This document shows, piece by piece, positions 17,926 through 28,229 of a DNA stretch of 64,000 nucleotides (its first letter is position 1; every line of letters begins with the position of its first letter). The notes beneath the pieces were generated by a model, which saw nothing but the letters and a program-made list of their open reading frames with translations, was not told the origin of the DNA and did not search any database. This DNA comes from Steroidobacteraceae bacterium (GTDB lineage: Bacteria; Pseudomonadota; Gammaproteobacteria; Steroidobacterales; Steroidobacteraceae): positions 1 through 64,000 of the forward strand of contig JANWJS010000010.1 in the NCBI GenBank assembly GCA_025451845.1, in the 5' to 3' direction. The position numbers were made by a program, and so were the translations under genes.

Positions 17926-18396
17926 TCAGAAAAGCTCCACGCTGCCTTCGCTGGCATGGAGAGACGGGGCGTGACTGATGCCGTCCGCGTCCGGCATCAA
18001 CAAGTTAAAGATGATGCGATGTGACTCGGAGGTGAAGCGCGCGCGCAGATTCTCCATGAGCACCGGCCAGCTCTGCCGCCCGCCGGGCGCCGTAGCGGCG
18101 GAGCCGGCGGCGGCCACCGCGGCCAGCAGATCGCGCACCTGCGAGAGCTGTTGCATCATCCGATCATGGAACTGCAGGCATTCCACGCAGACCTCCAGGT
18201 CAAGCGCGGCCGGCGGGCTGCCGGCCGACACCGCCGCGCTGACGCGCGACAGCGCCTCGCCGAGCTCCGTGACGGGCCGCTGCGACTCGCAGAGCGCGAG
18301 CTCGATCAGCGCGGCGGCGGTGGCCGCCGCGCACGCCAGATCGCAGGCGGAGTGAACGGGGCTCGCCGCATGCGAGCTCCGTGCCGGCAGCGACAC
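17926..18396 (-). CDS. Uncharacterised chemotaxis-operon protein with VELF C-terminus
   Basis: No family is recognised. The 156-residue product is mostly Ala-rich helix: an N-terminal segment with several Cys (SACDLACAAATAAALIELAL), a middle helix (DLEVCVECLQFHDRMMQQLS) and a C-terminal part (ARFTSESHRIIFNLLMPDAD). It ends ASEGSVELF. The GTG start at 18396 was chosen because a GAGG ribosome site, overlapping the previous stop codon, sits just upstream; starting further out would overlap the neighbour by 70 bases. The tail matches that of CheD (GDVELFE). An adaptor or docking role in adaptation is inferred from tail and position only. Confidence 0.75.
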   Translation of the reverse strand: MSLPARSSHAASPVHSACDLACAAATAAALIELALCESQRPVTELGEALSRVSAAVSAGSPPAALDLEVCVECLQFHDRMMQQLSQVRDLLAAVAAAGSAATAPGGRQSWPVLMENLRARFTSESHRIIFNLLMPDADGISHAPSLHASEGSVELF

Positions 18397-18403
18397 TTGC
18401 GCC

Positions 18404-18745
18404 TCAGCCGTGCTTCGACTTGAAGCTGCGTACCTGCTCGTTGAACTGGCCGGCGACGTGCGAAAGCTGATCAACCGCCGCGTTGTGCAGGCTCGTCTGG
18501 TCGCCGGGGCTCAACTGGTTCTGACGCGCCTCGAAATCGAGGCACTTGAGATAGGTCTGCACATCGTTGTTGTACTGCTTGATGGTCTCCATGGCCGTGA
18601 TCATCTCCTGCTGGCTGGCCGTGCTGCCGTCGGGAATCTTGCTCGGCGCCGGCGGCAGCCTGCACTGGTCGGCGTGGGCCTGGAGGCTCACGGCGCAGGC
18701 GGCCGACAAAACGGCCAGGGCAAGAATTCGCTTCGGGGACTTCAT
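18404..18745 (-). CDS. Small exported protein of unknown function
   Basis: The 113-residue product has a clear Sec signal peptide (MKSPKRILALAVLSAACAV, cleavage after AHA). The mature part is about 88 residues, begins DQCRLPPAPSKIPDGS and is predicted helical (EMITAMETIKQYNNDVQTYL). It has two Cys that could form a disulphide. It sits between a cheY gene and the VELF gene, transcribed with them. The ATG at 18745 is chosen because it gives the signal peptide. A periplasmic protein inside a chemotaxis operon is unusual; its function is unknown. Confidence 0.8.
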   Translation of the reverse strand: MKSPKRILALAVLSAACAVSLQAHADQCRLPPAPSKIPDGSTASQQEMITAMETIKQYNNDVQTYLKCLDFEARQNQLSPGDQTSLHNAAVDQLSHVAGQFNEQVRSFKSKHG

Positions 18746-18783
18746 GGGCGGGTTCCTCGTTGTCGACATAATGAATCTGAAAC

Positions 18784-19146
18784 TCACCCGAGCACCTTGG
18801 CGATGGTCGCGAGCAGCCGCTCGGGGTTGAATGGCTTGACCAGCCAGCCGGTGGCGCCGGCGGCCTTTCCCTGCTGCTTGCGCTCGAGGGTCGCCTCGGT
18901 GGTCAGCACGAGCAGGGGTACGTAGCGGTAGGTTGCGCGGCTGCGCAGCTCGCGCACCAGGGTGATGCCGTCCATCTTCGGCATGTTGACGTCGGTGATG
19001 ACGAGATCGAACTTCTGCCTTTCCGCGATCTCGAGCGCCTCGGCGCCGTCGGCGGCCTGCTGCACGTCGTGGCCCGCACCCGTGAGGGTGATGCCGACCA
19101 TCTGGCGCATCGCCGCCGAGTCGTCTACTGCAAGTATCCGGGCCAT
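18784..19146 (-). CDS. CheY-like single-domain response regulator (second copy)
   Basis: A free receiver domain of 120 residues. It has acidic pocket residues in ILAVDDSAAMRQMV, phospho-Asp in LVITDVNMPKMDGI, Thr in LLVLTTEATLERK and Lys in WLVKPFNPERL. It is more like the CheY of adaptation-type che operons than the copy next to cheZ. It lies 39 bases after mcp gene 1 and could bind the motor, act as a phosphate sink or serve another output. Confidence 0.93.
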   Translation of the reverse strand: MARILAVDDSAAMRQMVGITLTGAGHDVQQAADGAEALEIAERQKFDLVITDVNMPKMDGITLVRELRSRATYRYVPLLVLTTEATLERKQQGKAAGATGWLVKPFNPERLLATIAKVLG

Positions 19147-19185
19147 TACGGCGCTCCAATGGATTTGTTGTGTGTTGACATGACT

Positions 19186-21909
19186 TTAGAACTCCTGCCA
19201 CTCGGAGTCGCCGCCATCGCTGGTGCCCACCGTGCCATTGCCGCGGGTAGCGGCGGCGAGAGGGGGCGCGAGCGCGCGCGCGGGCTCGGCGCTCGGCTTC
19301 TGCTTCGTGGCCTGGGCCGCGCTGCCGCGCGCGGCCCAGGGCCGACTCGATCCGCGGCGCTCCGCTCGCGATGAGCTTGCCGCCTGGGCCTTGCCGCCGG
19401 CCGTCCTCTGGGGCAGGACTCGCGCTGCGGCCGTAGCGGCCGGGCGATCGCTGCCTTGCAGCTCGCCCATCGCAACCTGGAAGCGTCCCAGCATCTCGTT
19501 GAGTCCGCGCACCTGCTCGGCCATTGCCTGCGAGGCGGCGGTGGCTTCCTCCACCAGGGCGGCGTTCTGCTGCGTGAGCTCGTCCATCTGCATGACCGCG
19601 CGGTTCACCTGCTCGATCCCGGAGGACTGTTCGCGCGAGGCGGCGGCGATCTCGGCGACGATGTCGGAGACCTTTTTCACCGAGGCCACGATCTTCTCGA
19701 GCGTCTGGCCGGACTGGGTGACCAGCACCGAGCCGTCCTCGACCTTGCGCACCGAGTCCTGGATCAACTCCTTGATCTCCTTGGCGGCGGTGGCGGAGCG
19801 GCCCGCGAGGCTGCGCACCTCGCTCGCCACCACCGCGAAGCCGCGGCCCTGCTCGCCGGCGCGTGCCGCTTCGACAGCCGCGTTCAGCGCCAGGAGGTTG
19901 GTCTGGAAGGCGATGTCGTCGATTACGCCGATGATGTCCGCGATCTTCTTCGATGCATCGTTGATGCCCGCCATGGCCGCCACCGCATGGCTTACCACGG
20001 TGCCGCCCTTCTCGGCCTGGTCGCGCGCCGCCAGGGCGAGCTGGTTGGCCTGGGCGGCGTTGTCGGCGTTCTGCTTGACGGTAGTGGTCATCTCCTCCAT
20101 GGAGGAAGCGGTCTGCTCCAGCGAGGAGGACTGCTCTTCCGTGCGCTGCGACAGGTTGGCGTTGCCGGCGGAGATCTCGTCGGCGCCGCGGTGAACGTCC
20201 GCCGCGACGCGCTTGACCCTCGAGACCACCTCGGCCATGTTGTCAGCGAGCTGGTTCACGCCGCCGCTCATGGCCTCGAAGAAGCCCGTCTTGCCGGCGA
20301 GACCGATGCGGCTGCCGAGATCGCCCGCGACCACCGCTGCGAGCATCCCCTGCATCTCCTTCTCGACGGCAACCTCCTGGGTGCGGTCGGTCCATTCCAT
20401 CACCGTGCCGATCCGCGCGCCGGCCTCATCGCGCACCGGATTGGTGACGGTGCGGAAGGTGCAGGCACCGAGCTGGCGCTCGGCGTCGCGCGAGCCGGCG
20501 AGTGTGTCGAGCTCGCGCCGCTCGCCGGCCGAGTCGGCCGACAGCGTCTCGAGGCTTGCGCCGCGTACCTTCTGCGCATCGAACCCGGGCAGGCTCATGG
20601 CGATCTCACGTTGGTTGCGCGCGAAGACGGAGCTTGCCGTCTCGTTGAGATAGATGATCCGCTGCTGCGCGTCGGCGAGCACCACCGAGGTCGATACCTT
20701 GTCGAGCGCCTGGCGGATGCGCGCGTTCTCGGCGGCCACCAGCCGCTCGTTCTCGATCTGCGTGCGCAGCTTCCCCTGCATGTCGTCCAAGGCGCGCAGC
20801 ACCAGGCTGGCCTCATCCGAGCCGGCGAGATCCATCGTGTTGTCGTAGTTGCCGGCGGCGATGCGCCCGAACACATCGATCGCCTGTGCGAGCGGCGTGG
20901 CGAGGGATTGGGTGATGAGCCAGGAGAGCGCGAGCGCCACGGCGAGGGCGATGGCCGTCACTCCGGCGGTCAGATTGCGCCAGGTGGTCACCTGCGACAG
21001 GCGCTGCCGCACCGCGACGTCCATCGCGGAGTAGGCGATGTCGGAGAGGCTCTGCAGGCTCGAGCTGATGGTGCGCGAGTCGGCGAAGAGCTCCGCCGTC
21101 GTGATGGTCATCTTTTGGGCGTTGATGATCCGCGACCCGATGATCGAGTAGGAGCTGTCGAACGCACCCTGCGCCGATTCCAGGGCGGGCGCGAGCTTCG
21201 TGCGCGCATCGGCCGGTGCGCCGTTGAGATCACGCGTCGCGGTCGCGAAGTCCCCGACGACCTCGTCGTGGTAGAGATGCAGCGCCATCTGGTCGTCACC
21301 GCCCAGATACCCTTTGATGCTCGCGCGAGTGGCATACCACTGGACGTTACCCGAGGCGATGAGGGCCCCCGGCACGTCGCGGGTGGCGATCTTGATCAGC
21401 GCCGCGGTCTGCGGCGAGGGATCAACGTTGAGCGCCGAGCGCGACACCACCTGGTTGCCGAGCTTGACGATCTTGGCGATGAGGGCGTCGTGCCGGGAGA
21501 CCGCATCATCGGCGGATAACTTCGACTCGCCCGCTTTCAGCTGCTGCCAGTCGTCCTTGATCGCCTGCCAGTCGTTGGCGACGCGCAGCCGCGCGCCGAC
21601 CGTCGAATCGCTCGCGTCGATGTCGGAGATGAGCTTGTCGATCGTCCCTTCGGATTCGGTGAGCTGGTCGCGGCGTGAGCTATCGCCGGTGAGCACCGCG
21701 AAGAGGAGGCTGCGGTGATTGGCGACATCCGCCAGCACTGCGCCGACCTGGTGAGCGTAGCCGGCGCCGCCGAGCTCACTGCGGGCCTGCGCGACTTCGC
21801 TGTTGGCAGCGCTGAGGTAGAAGACTCCGAGCAGTGCCGTCGGCACCGCCATGGCCGCGACCAGGAGGGCGAGTTTCTGCCAGAGCTTCAGACGGTTGAG
21901 AAGTTGCAT
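19186..21909 (-). CDS. Methyl-accepting chemotaxis protein 1, transmembrane, with CheR-docking pentapeptide
   Basis: A 907-residue receptor. TM1 is near residues 10-32 ([20 protein letters not shown]), followed by a helical sensor region to about 330. TM2 ([17 protein letters not shown]) leads into a HAMP domain and a PAS-like segment ([20 protein letters not shown]). A second HAMP-like stretch and the signalling domain follow (hairpin tip [19 protein letters not shown]). After a long Ala/Arg/Ser-rich linker the protein ends SEWQEF, matching the xWxxF tether known to bind CheR and CheB. The start at [13 protein letters not shown] is chosen because upstream codons encode no conserved sequence. 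Confidence 0.95.
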   Translation of the reverse strand: MQLLNRLKLWQKLALLVAAMAVPTALLGVFYLSAANSEVAQARSELGGAGYAHQVGAVLADVANHRSLLFAVLTGDSSRRDQLTESEGTIDKLISDIDASDSTVGARLRVANDWQAIKDDWQQLKAGESKLSADDAVSRHDALIAKIVKLGNQVVSRSALNVDPSPQTAALIKIATRDVPGALIASGNVQWYATRASIKGYLGGDDQMALHLYHDEVVGDFATATRDLNGAPADARTKLAPALESAQGAFDSSYSIIGSRIINAQKMTITTAELFADSRTISSSLQSLSDIAYSAMDVAVRQRLSQVTTWRNLTAGVTAIALAVALALSWLITQSLATPLAQAIDVFGRIAAGNYDNTMDLAGSDEASLVLRALDDMQGKLRTQIENERLVAAENARIRQALDKVSTSVVLADAQQRIIYLNETASSVFARNQREIAMSLPGFDAQKVRGASLETLSADSAGERRELDTLAGSRDAERQLGACTFRTVTNPVRDEAGARIGTVMEWTDRTQEVAVEKEMQGMLAAVVAGDLGSRIGLAGKTGFFEAMSGGVNQLADNMAEVVSRVKRVAADVHRGADEISAGNANLSQRTEEQSSSLEQTASSMEEMTTTVKQNADNAAQANQLALAARDQAEKGGTVVSHAVAAMAGINDASKKIADIIGVIDDIAFQTNLLALNAAVEAARAGEQGRGFAVVASEVRSLAGRSATAAKEIKELIQDSVRKVEDGSVLVTQSGQTLEKIVASVKKVSDIVAEIAAASREQSSGIEQVNRAVMQMDELTQQNAALVEEATAASQAMAEQVRGLNEMLGRFQVAMGELQGSDRPAATAAARVLPQRTAGGKAQAASSSRAERRGSSRPWAARGSAAQATKQKPSAEPARALAPPLAAATRGNGTVGTSDGGDSEWQEF

Positions 21910-21913
21910 GTAA

Positions 21914-24526
21914 TTACCTCGAAACCTCGATCCATTCGCCGCCGCCAGTGCCGCCGGCGCCCAGGGCGCGGCGGTTTTCCGGCCGCGCGCTTCTCTGCGC
22001 GGGCGGGAGAGCATTCCTGACGGCGGCTGCCGCCACCGTGGCGGGTGAGGGCACCGCGGCCGCTGGGGAATCGCCCTGCGCACCGAGGTCGTAACGGGCG
22101 AGCATCTCGTTGAGCTCGCGCACCTGTCCGGTCATGGCCTGCGAGGCGGCGGTGGCCTGCTCGACGAGCGCGGCGTTCTGTTGGGTGAGCTCGTCCATCT
22201 GCACGACCGCGCGGTTGACCTGCTCGATTCCAGAGGACTGCTCGCGCGATGCCGCGGCGATCTCGGCGACGATGTCGGAGACCTTCTTCACGGAGGTGAC
22301 GATCTCACCGAGAGTACGCCCGGACTGAGTCACCAGGCTCGAGCCGTCCTCGACCTTCCTGACACTATCCTCGATCAGGGTCTTGATCTCTTTCGCGGCG
22401 GTCGCGGAACGGCCGGCGAGGCTGCGTACCTCGCTCGCCACCACGGCGAAGCCGCGGCCCTGCTCGCCGGCGCGCGCGGCCTCGACCGCGGCGTTGAGCG
22501 CGAGCAGGTTCGTCTGGAAGGCGATCTCATCGATGACACCGATGATGTCGGCGATCTTCTTGGCCGAGTCGTTGATGCCGGACATCGCATCCACGGCCCT
22601 GCCGACCACGGCGCCGCCCTGCTCGGCCTGATCGCGCGCCGCGACGGCGAGCTGGTTGGCCTGGGCGGCGTTGTCGGCGTTCTGCTTGACGGTCGTGGTC
22701 ATTTCTTCCATGGAGGAGGCTGTCTCCTCCAGCGAGGAAGCCTGCTCCTCGGTGCGCAGCGACAGGTTCGAGTTGCCCGCGGTGATCTCCTCGGCGCCGA
22801 GGGCGATTTCGCGGCCCGCGCTTTTCACTCGCGAAACGATCTCGACCAGGCTCTCGGCCAGGCGATTCACGCCGGCGCCCAACGCCTCGAAAAAACCGGA
22901 CTTGTGGGTGAGATCGATGCGCCGGGTGAGATCTCCGCCGTTCACGGCGGCAAGCACGCCCTGCAGCTCTTCCTCCACCCGCACCTCCTGGGTGCGCTGC
23001 GTCCATTCCATCACCGTGCCGAGGCGCTCGCCGCGCTCGCCGGTCACGCGGTTGGTGACCGTACGGAAGCAGAGCCCGCCCAGGATGCGCTCTTGCACCT
23101 GCTCGGCGGTGAGCGCATCGAGGATCCGCCGCTCGTCCGCGGGGTCTGCGGACAGCGTCGCGAGGCTCGAGCCGCGCAGTCTCGCGGCATCGAAGGCAGG
23201 CAGCGAGCTGCCGATTTCCGCCGCATGGCGCTCGAAGGTCGCCTGGGCGGCATCGTTGAGGTAGATGATCCGATGCTCGGCGTCCGCCAACACCACGCAC
23301 GTGGAGGCTTTGTCGAGCGCGTGCCGGACGCGCGAGTTTTCCGCGGCGACGGCGCGATCGGCCTCGATCTGGGCACGCAGCTTCTCCTGCATCGAGGCAA
23401 GCGCCTGCAGCACCTGGCCGGCCTCGTCATTGCGGCGCGTATGGATCTCGTTGTCGTAGCGGCCCTGAGAGATGCGCTCGAACACGTTGATCGCGCGCGT
23501 CAGCGGCCGCGAGAGGGAGAGCCTCACCAGCCTGGCCAGCAGTAGCGCTGCGCTCAGCGCGAGCAGGGCGAGGAGGGCGGTGATGTCACGGTGCGTGGCA
23601 ACGGATGAAGCGCGCGCAGCGAGCGCCGAGGAGGCGGCGCTCAGGCTGTCCGCGGACAGTTTCTGCAAGGCATGACTTGCCGGGATGCCGGCGTCGTAGA
23701 TTGCTCCGCCGCTGCTCTTCAGGCTCGAGGCATTGATGATCTGCGAATCGATCACGCCGCCGAACTGCCCGAAGGCCTCCTGCGCGGTATCGAAGTCGCT
23801 CTGCAGCGGGGCGCGCATTTGCGGCGGCAGCAGAGCCAGTCCCGCGCGGATCTGCTCGAGCCGCGACAGTACGCGGCTGCGGTAGATCGCGATGCCCATC
23901 TGATCGTCGCCGCCCAGATAGCTCTTGGAAGCGGCATCGACCGCGTAGCGGCGCATGCCGTCGGCCTGGGCCAGCGCCACTGGCGCATACCTGGAGCCGA
24001 TCTCGAGCAGGATGCGGGCCGTCTGATCGGGATCCGAAGCGCTCCTCGAGCCCGCCGCGACGGCCGCGGTGAGCTGATCCAAACGATCGATCAGCGCGGC
24101 ATTGGCGTCGGCGATCTGCGCGGCGGACTGGCCGAGAGCTGCCGCGGCCTCCACGCTCCACTGCGCGTGCAGTGTGGCGACGTCGTCCTTGACCCCGTAG
24201 CGCTCGCCCAGCTGGGAAGTCACGTCCTCGAGGTGGCTCATGGCCGCGTCGACGTCGTGCTGTTTCGCCAGCACGGCGTCATGGCGTGCCTTGTCTCCGC
24301 TCGCGAAGACGAACGCGCGGGCGCCGTGCGCCAGCAGATTCGACTCGAGTGCGCCTATGGCCTCGAGGAAGCGGACTCCCTGCAGCTCCTCGCGCGCCTG
24401 GCCCAGCTCACCGCCCATGGCGGTGAAGTAAAAGAACCCGACCAGCACCGCCGGCGCGAACATCGCCAGGACGATCGCTCCGAGCTTCTGCCAGAGATTC
24501 AGACGGTTGAGCGCCAATTTTTTCAT
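21914..24526 (-). CDS. Methyl-accepting chemotaxis protein 2, transmembrane
   Basis: An 870-residue paralogue of MCP 1 with the same layout. TM1 is [18 protein letters not shown]; a helical sensor region follows, then TM2 ([17 protein letters not shown]), HAMP, a PAS-like segment ([18 protein letters not shown]) and a signalling domain with tip [19 protein letters not shown]. The C-terminus [10 protein letters not shown] looks like a degenerate xWxxF tether that no longer ends the chain. It lies 4 bases upstream of mcp gene 1 and 9 bases after mcp gene 3, so the three are co-transcribed. Confidence 0.94.
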   Translation of the reverse strand: MKKLALNRLNLWQKLGAIVLAMFAPAVLVGFFYFTAMGGELGQAREELQGVRFLEAIGALESNLLAHGARAFVFASGDKARHDAVLAKQHDVDAAMSHLEDVTSQLGERYGVKDDVATLHAQWSVEAAAALGQSAAQIADANAALIDRLDQLTAAVAAGSRSASDPDQTARILLEIGSRYAPVALAQADGMRRYAVDAASKSYLGGDDQMGIAIYRSRVLSRLEQIRAGLALLPPQMRAPLQSDFDTAQEAFGQFGGVIDSQIINASSLKSSGGAIYDAGIPASHALQKLSADSLSAASSALAARASSVATHRDITALLALLALSAALLLARLVRLSLSRPLTRAINVFERISQGRYDNEIHTRRNDEAGQVLQALASMQEKLRAQIEADRAVAAENSRVRHALDKASTCVVLADAEHRIIYLNDAAQATFERHAAEIGSSLPAFDAARLRGSSLATLSADPADERRILDALTAEQVQERILGGLCFRTVTNRVTGERGERLGTVMEWTQRTQEVRVEEELQGVLAAVNGGDLTRRIDLTHKSGFFEALGAGVNRLAESLVEIVSRVKSAGREIALGAEEITAGNSNLSLRTEEQASSLEETASSMEEMTTTVKQNADNAAQANQLAVAARDQAEQGGAVVGRAVDAMSGINDSAKKIADIIGVIDEIAFQTNLLALNAAVEAARAGEQGRGFAVVASEVRSLAGRSATAAKEIKTLIEDSVRKVEDGSSLVTQSGRTLGEIVTSVKKVSDIVAEIAAASREQSSGIEQVNRAVVQMDELTQQNAALVEQATAASQAMTGQVRELNEMLARYDLGAQGDSPAAAVPSPATVAAAAVRNALPPAQRSARPENRRALGAGGTGGGEWIEVSR

Positions 24527-24535
24527 GGGGAGGGC

Positions 24536-25525
24536 TCAGGCGCTGCGCGCTGCGCGCACAGCTCCCAGGGGTGAGGCTCTCGGGGCGCGCAGCGCATGAG
24601 CCTGGTCGTGCCCGATCCGATAGGCCCCCATGGTCTCGCTCAGCTCGCGGGCCTGGCCGGCCATGTTGTGCGCGGCGGCGGTGGCTTCCTCCACGAGCGC
24701 GGCATTCTGCTGGGTGAGCGCGTCCATCTGCATGACGGCGCGGTTGACTTGCTCGATGCCCGCCGACTGCTCGCGCGAGGCGGCGGCGATCTCCGCAACG
24801 ATGTCGGAGACCTTCTTGACCGAAGCGACGATCTCCTCGAGCGTATGGCCCGATTGGGTGACCCGTGCCGAGCCGTCCTCGACCTTGCGCACCGAGTCCT
24901 GGATGAGTCCCTTGATCTCCTTGGCCGCCGTAGCGGAGCGCCCGGCGAGACTGCGGACCTCACTCGCTACCACCGCGAAGCCGCGGCCCTGCTCACCGGC
25001 GCGCGCCGCCTCGACGGCCGCGTTCAGGGCGAGAAGGTTGGTCTGGAAGGCGATCTCGTCGATCACGCCGATGATGTCGGCGATCCTCTTCGAGGACTGC
25101 TTGATGTCCGACATGGCCGCTACGGCCTGATTCACCACCACGCCGCCTTTCTCGGCCTGATCGCGGGCCGCGAGCGCCAGGTGGCTCGCCTGGGCCGCGT
25201 TGTCGGCGTTCTGCTTCACGGTGGTCGTCATCTCTTCCATCGAGGAGGCGGTCTCCTCGAGCGATGCGGACTGCTCCTCGGTGCGGCGCGACAGGTTGGC
25301 GTTGCCAGAGGAAATCTCCTCCGCGGAGCGATTCACCTCCGAGGCGGTCGATTTGATGCCGTGGACGATGCCCGCCATGCTCTCGAGCAGCGAATTGATG
25401 CCCCCGGCCATGGCGCGCAGCTCGGGACTGTCCATGCGAGTGTCGAGCCGGCGCGTGAGGTCGCCCTGCGCGGCGGCATTGATCACCTCGCGGGTTTCCT
25501 CGATGATGTTTCTCATGACGCTCAT
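24536..25525 (-). CDS. Methyl-accepting chemotaxis protein 3, cytoplasmic
   Basis: A 329-residue receptor without membrane segments. Residues 1-60 hold a HAMP-like stretch (INAAAQGDLTRRLDTRMDSP); the rest is the signalling domain (tip [19 protein letters not shown]). It lacks a sensor domain and the xWxxF tail. It lies between cheW and mcp gene 2. It may act in a mixed cytoplasmic array or be driven by partner proteins; no ligand can be proposed. Confidence 0.93.
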   Translation of the reverse strand: MSVMRNIIEETREVINAAAQGDLTRRLDTRMDSPELRAMAGGINSLLESMAGIVHGIKSTASEVNRSAEEISSGNANLSRRTEEQSASLEETASSMEEMTTTVKQNADNAAQASHLALAARDQAEKGGVVVNQAVAAMSDIKQSSKRIADIIGVIDEIAFQTNLLALNAAVEAARAGEQGRGFAVVASEVRSLAGRSATAAKEIKGLIQDSVRKVEDGSARVTQSGHTLEEIVASVKKVSDIVAEIAAASREQSAGIEQVNRAVMQMDALTQQNAALVEEATAAAHNMAGQARELSETMGAYRIGHDQAHALRAPRASPLGAVRAARSA

Positions 25526-25542
25526 TTGAGTTCTTTCTCCGT

Positions 25543-26073
25543 TCAGGCGGCGCTGGCGGCGAGCGCTTCGTCGCCCTCGACCTCGGCGGCAAGGGCGAGG
25601 TCGCGGCCGATGAGGCGGTCGATATCGAGCAGCACCACCATCCGCTCGGCCACCGATACCAGACCGCGAATGTAGTCCGTGGCGGAGCGCGAGCCGAGCT
25701 CGGGCGCCGGTTTGACCTCGGCAGAGTTGACGTCGACCACGTCCGAGACGCCGTCGACGACGACACCGAAGTCACGTCGTCCCGCCGGCGTGTTTACCGA
25801 CATCACGATGATCACGGTCACCGTCGTGTACTCGGCGCGCTCGAGAGCGAAGCGCATCCGCAGATCGACGATCGGTACGATCGAGCCGCGCAGGTTCAGC
25901 ACCCCGAGCACGTGCGACGGCGCGTGAGGGATCTTGGTCACCGCGGACCAGCCGCGGATCTCCTGCACCCGCAGGATGTCGACCCCGTAGGTCTCGTCGC
26001 CGAGCACGAAAGTCAGAACCTGGTGGGAGCCGTTGCCGGAGCCCTGCTGCCGCTCGGCCGTGTTAGTTGACAT
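25543..26073 (-). CDS. cheW: Chemotaxis coupling protein CheW
   Basis: CheW links MCPs to CheA. The 176-residue product has the CheW fold: VLTFVLGDETYGVDILRVQE, RGWSAVTKIPHAPSHVLGVL, NLRGSIVPIVDLRMRF and GVVVDGVSDVVDV. It lies 32 bases after cheA and 17 bases before the soluble mcp gene. Confidence 0.97.
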   Translation of the reverse strand: MSTNTAERQQGSGNGSHQVLTFVLGDETYGVDILRVQEIRGWSAVTKIPHAPSHVLGVLNLRGSIVPIVDLRMRFALERAEYTTVTVIIVMSVNTPAGRRDFGVVVDGVSDVVDVNSAEVKPAPELGSRSATDYIRGLVSVAERMVVLLDIDRLIGRDLALAAEVEGDEALAASAA

Positions 26074-26105
26074 GGTAGTGATGCCTCGTCTTCACCGCCT
26101 GAGCC

Positions 26106-28229
26106 TCAAGCCGCCGCCTTCATGGAGGCCGCGCGGATGAGTCCGGGCACATCGAGAATGAGCGCCACCGAGCCGTCACCGAGGATAGTCGCGCCGGAGA
26201 CGCCCTCGATGTGCCCGTAGTTGGCTTCCAGAGACTTGATGACCACCTGCTGCTGCCCTAGCAGATCGTCGACGAACAGACCCACGCGTCGGCCGTCGCC
26301 CTCGGCAACCACCACGAGTCCCTCGTGCAGTGCGCGCGAGCGCGGCTCGACGCCGAACAGATCGTGCAGGCGGATGATCGGCAGATAGTCGCCGCGGAAG
26401 GACAGCACTTCGCTGTGGCCCGAGAGCCGGGTGACACCACTCGCCTTGAGCTGCATCGACTCCACGATGGAGATGAGCGGCACGATGTAGGTCTCGGTAC
26501 CCACGGCGACGGACTGGCCGTCCACGATGGCGAGCGTCAGCGGCAGGGTGATCGTGATCCGCGAGCCGCGACCGGACTCGCTCTTCACCTCGATCTTCCC
26601 GCCGAGCTCCTTCACGTTGCGGCGGACGACATCCATCCCTACGCCTCGTCCGGAGAGGTCGGTGGTCTTCTCGGCGGTGGAGAATCCGGGCACGAAGATC
26701 AGGTCGTAGATCTCCGCGTCGGTGAGCGAATCGTTGGGGCCTACAAGCCCGCGGGCGCGCGCCTTGGTGAGAATGCGCTCCTTGTCGAGCCCGCCGCCGT
26801 CGTCGCTCACCTCCACGGCGATGTTGCCGCCGCGGTGATAGGCGTCGAGATGCACGGTGCCCTCGGCGGTCTTGCCGGCGGCGATGCGAGTTTCCGGCGA
26901 CTCGATGCCGTGATCGATGCTGTTGCGCACGAGGTGCACCAGCGGATCGCCGATCTTCTCCAGTACGGTTTTGTCGAGCTCGGTCTGCTCGCCGGTGAGC
27001 TTCAGCTCGATCTGCTTGCCGAGGCGCTGTGCCAGGTCGCGCACCATCCGCGGGAAGCGGCTGAAGACGAAGCTGATCGGCAGCATGCGCACCCGCATGA
27101 CGCTTTCCTGCAGCTCGCGCATGTTGCGCTCGAGCTGCGCGAGACCGCCGCGCAGCTTCTCGGCGTCCGGCCCGTCGAAATGAGAGCCGAGCTGGCTCAG
27201 CATCGCCTGCGTGATCACGAGCTCGCCGACGGTATTCATCAGCTCGTCGATCTTTTCGACGCTCACCCGGATCGAGCCCGAGTCACCGAGCCCGCTGACG
27301 GAGCCTTCCGGTTTCGGGGCGCTCTCCTGACGCGGTGCTGCGGCTGCAGGAGAGGGCGCGGGCAGCGCCACCTGCTGTTTGGCGGCTGCTGCCGGTGCGG
27401 GTGTCGGTGCGGACGCCGGTAGCGGCGCCACTGCCGCTGCCGCGGGAGCCGCGGGCGATAGGGGCGCGCCGGCGAGAAGATCTGCCGTGTCGCCCGGGAG
27501 CCGCTCGACCGTCAGGTCGCAATCGCCCTCGGCCCACTCGAACACCTGCCTGAGCGCCTCCTCGGCCACTTCTCCGGGAAGCTCGAGCGACCAAGCGAGA
27601 TAACAATCCAGCGGATTGACATCGGCGAGCGGCGGCAGCATTTGCGCGTCGACCCGCACCTCGAGCTCACCAAGTGCGGCGAGCTCGCGCAACATGCGCA
27701 GCGGGTCATTACCGCGCGCCAGCAGCTCGCGGTACGGATGAAATCGGATGCGCCAGCGCGGCGGCTTCGTGAATGGCGCCGCGCTGGTCGGGGACAATAT
27801 AGCCGTCGCCGGCGTGGCTGCAACCGCAGCCGTGTCCTCTTTCTTCGCAATGGCGACTTCCAGGTCGAACTGCAGGTCCGAAACCCGTTGCGCGTCGATC
27901 GGCTGCTTCGCCTGTACCGCGCGCAGCATGGCGCGCATGACATCCACCGACTTCAGCAGCAAGTCCGAAAGGGCGACGCTCACCGGCATCGTGCCGCTGC
28001 GCAGCTCGTCGAGCAGCGTCTCCAGGCTGTGAGTGAAAGAGGCGATGTCGGAGAATCCGAATGTCGCGCTGCCACCCTTGATCGAATGCGCCACGCGGAA
28101 GATGGTGTTGATCAGCTCCGGCTCGGGCGAGCCGATGTCGAGCTTAAGGAGGGCCGCCTCCATCGAGTCGAGCGCCTCGAAGCTCTCTTCGAAGAAAGCA
28201 TCGTGGAACTGTGTCAGATCGACGGTCAT
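26106..28229 (-). CDS. cheA: Chemotaxis histidine kinase CheA
   Basis: CheA autophosphorylates and passes phosphate to CheY and CheB. The 707-residue product has an Hpt domain with the phospho-His in FRVAHSIKGGSATFG. A second domain follows (WRIRFHPYRELLARGNDPL, residues about 155-245), probably the regulator-binding region. After an Ala/Pro-rich linker come the dimerisation helix (VEKIDELMNTVGELVITQ), the ATP-binding boxes (HLVRNSIDHGIE, EVSDDGGGLD, GFSTAEKTTDLSGRGVGMDV) and a CheW-like domain. The ATG at 28229 overlaps the STAS gene stop as ATGA. Confidence 0.97.
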   Translation of the reverse strand: MTVDLTQFHDAFFEESFEALDSMEAALLKLDIGSPEPELINTIFRVAHSIKGGSATFGFSDIASFTHSLETLLDELRSGTMPVSVALSDLLLKSVDVMRAMLRAVQAKQPIDAQRVSDLQFDLEVAIAKKEDTAAVAATPATAILSPTSAAPFTKPPRWRIRFHPYRELLARGNDPLRMLRELAALGELEVRVDAQMLPPLADVNPLDCYLAWSLELPGEVAEEALRQVFEWAEGDCDLTVERLPGDTADLLAGAPLSPAAPAAAAVAPLPASAPTPAPAAAAKQQVALPAPSPAAAAPRQESAPKPEGSVSGLGDSGSIRVSVEKIDELMNTVGELVITQAMLSQLGSHFDGPDAEKLRGGLAQLERNMRELQESVMRVRMLPISFVFSRFPRMVRDLAQRLGKQIELKLTGEQTELDKTVLEKIGDPLVHLVRNSIDHGIESPETRIAAGKTAEGTVHLDAYHRGGNIAVEVSDDGGGLDKERILTKARARGLVGPNDSLTDAEIYDLIFVPGFSTAEKTTDLSGRGVGMDVVRRNVKELGGKIEVKSESGRGSRITITLPLTLAIVDGQSVAVGTETYIVPLISIVESMQLKASGVTRLSGHSEVLSFRGDYLPIIRLHDLFGVEPRSRALHEGLVVVAEGDGRRVGLFVDDLLGQQQVVIKSLEANYGHIEGVSGATILGDGSVALILDVPGLIRAASMKAAA

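Noticed and set aside
19456-21519. A 687-codon plus-strand frame opposite MCP 1, and a 454-codon one opposite MCP 2 (22181-23545)
   Set aside because: Both mirror the MCP coding sequence in the complementary frame and read as repetitive His/Arg/Leu/Gly text; similar frames appear opposite all three MCP genes because the genes are paralogous.
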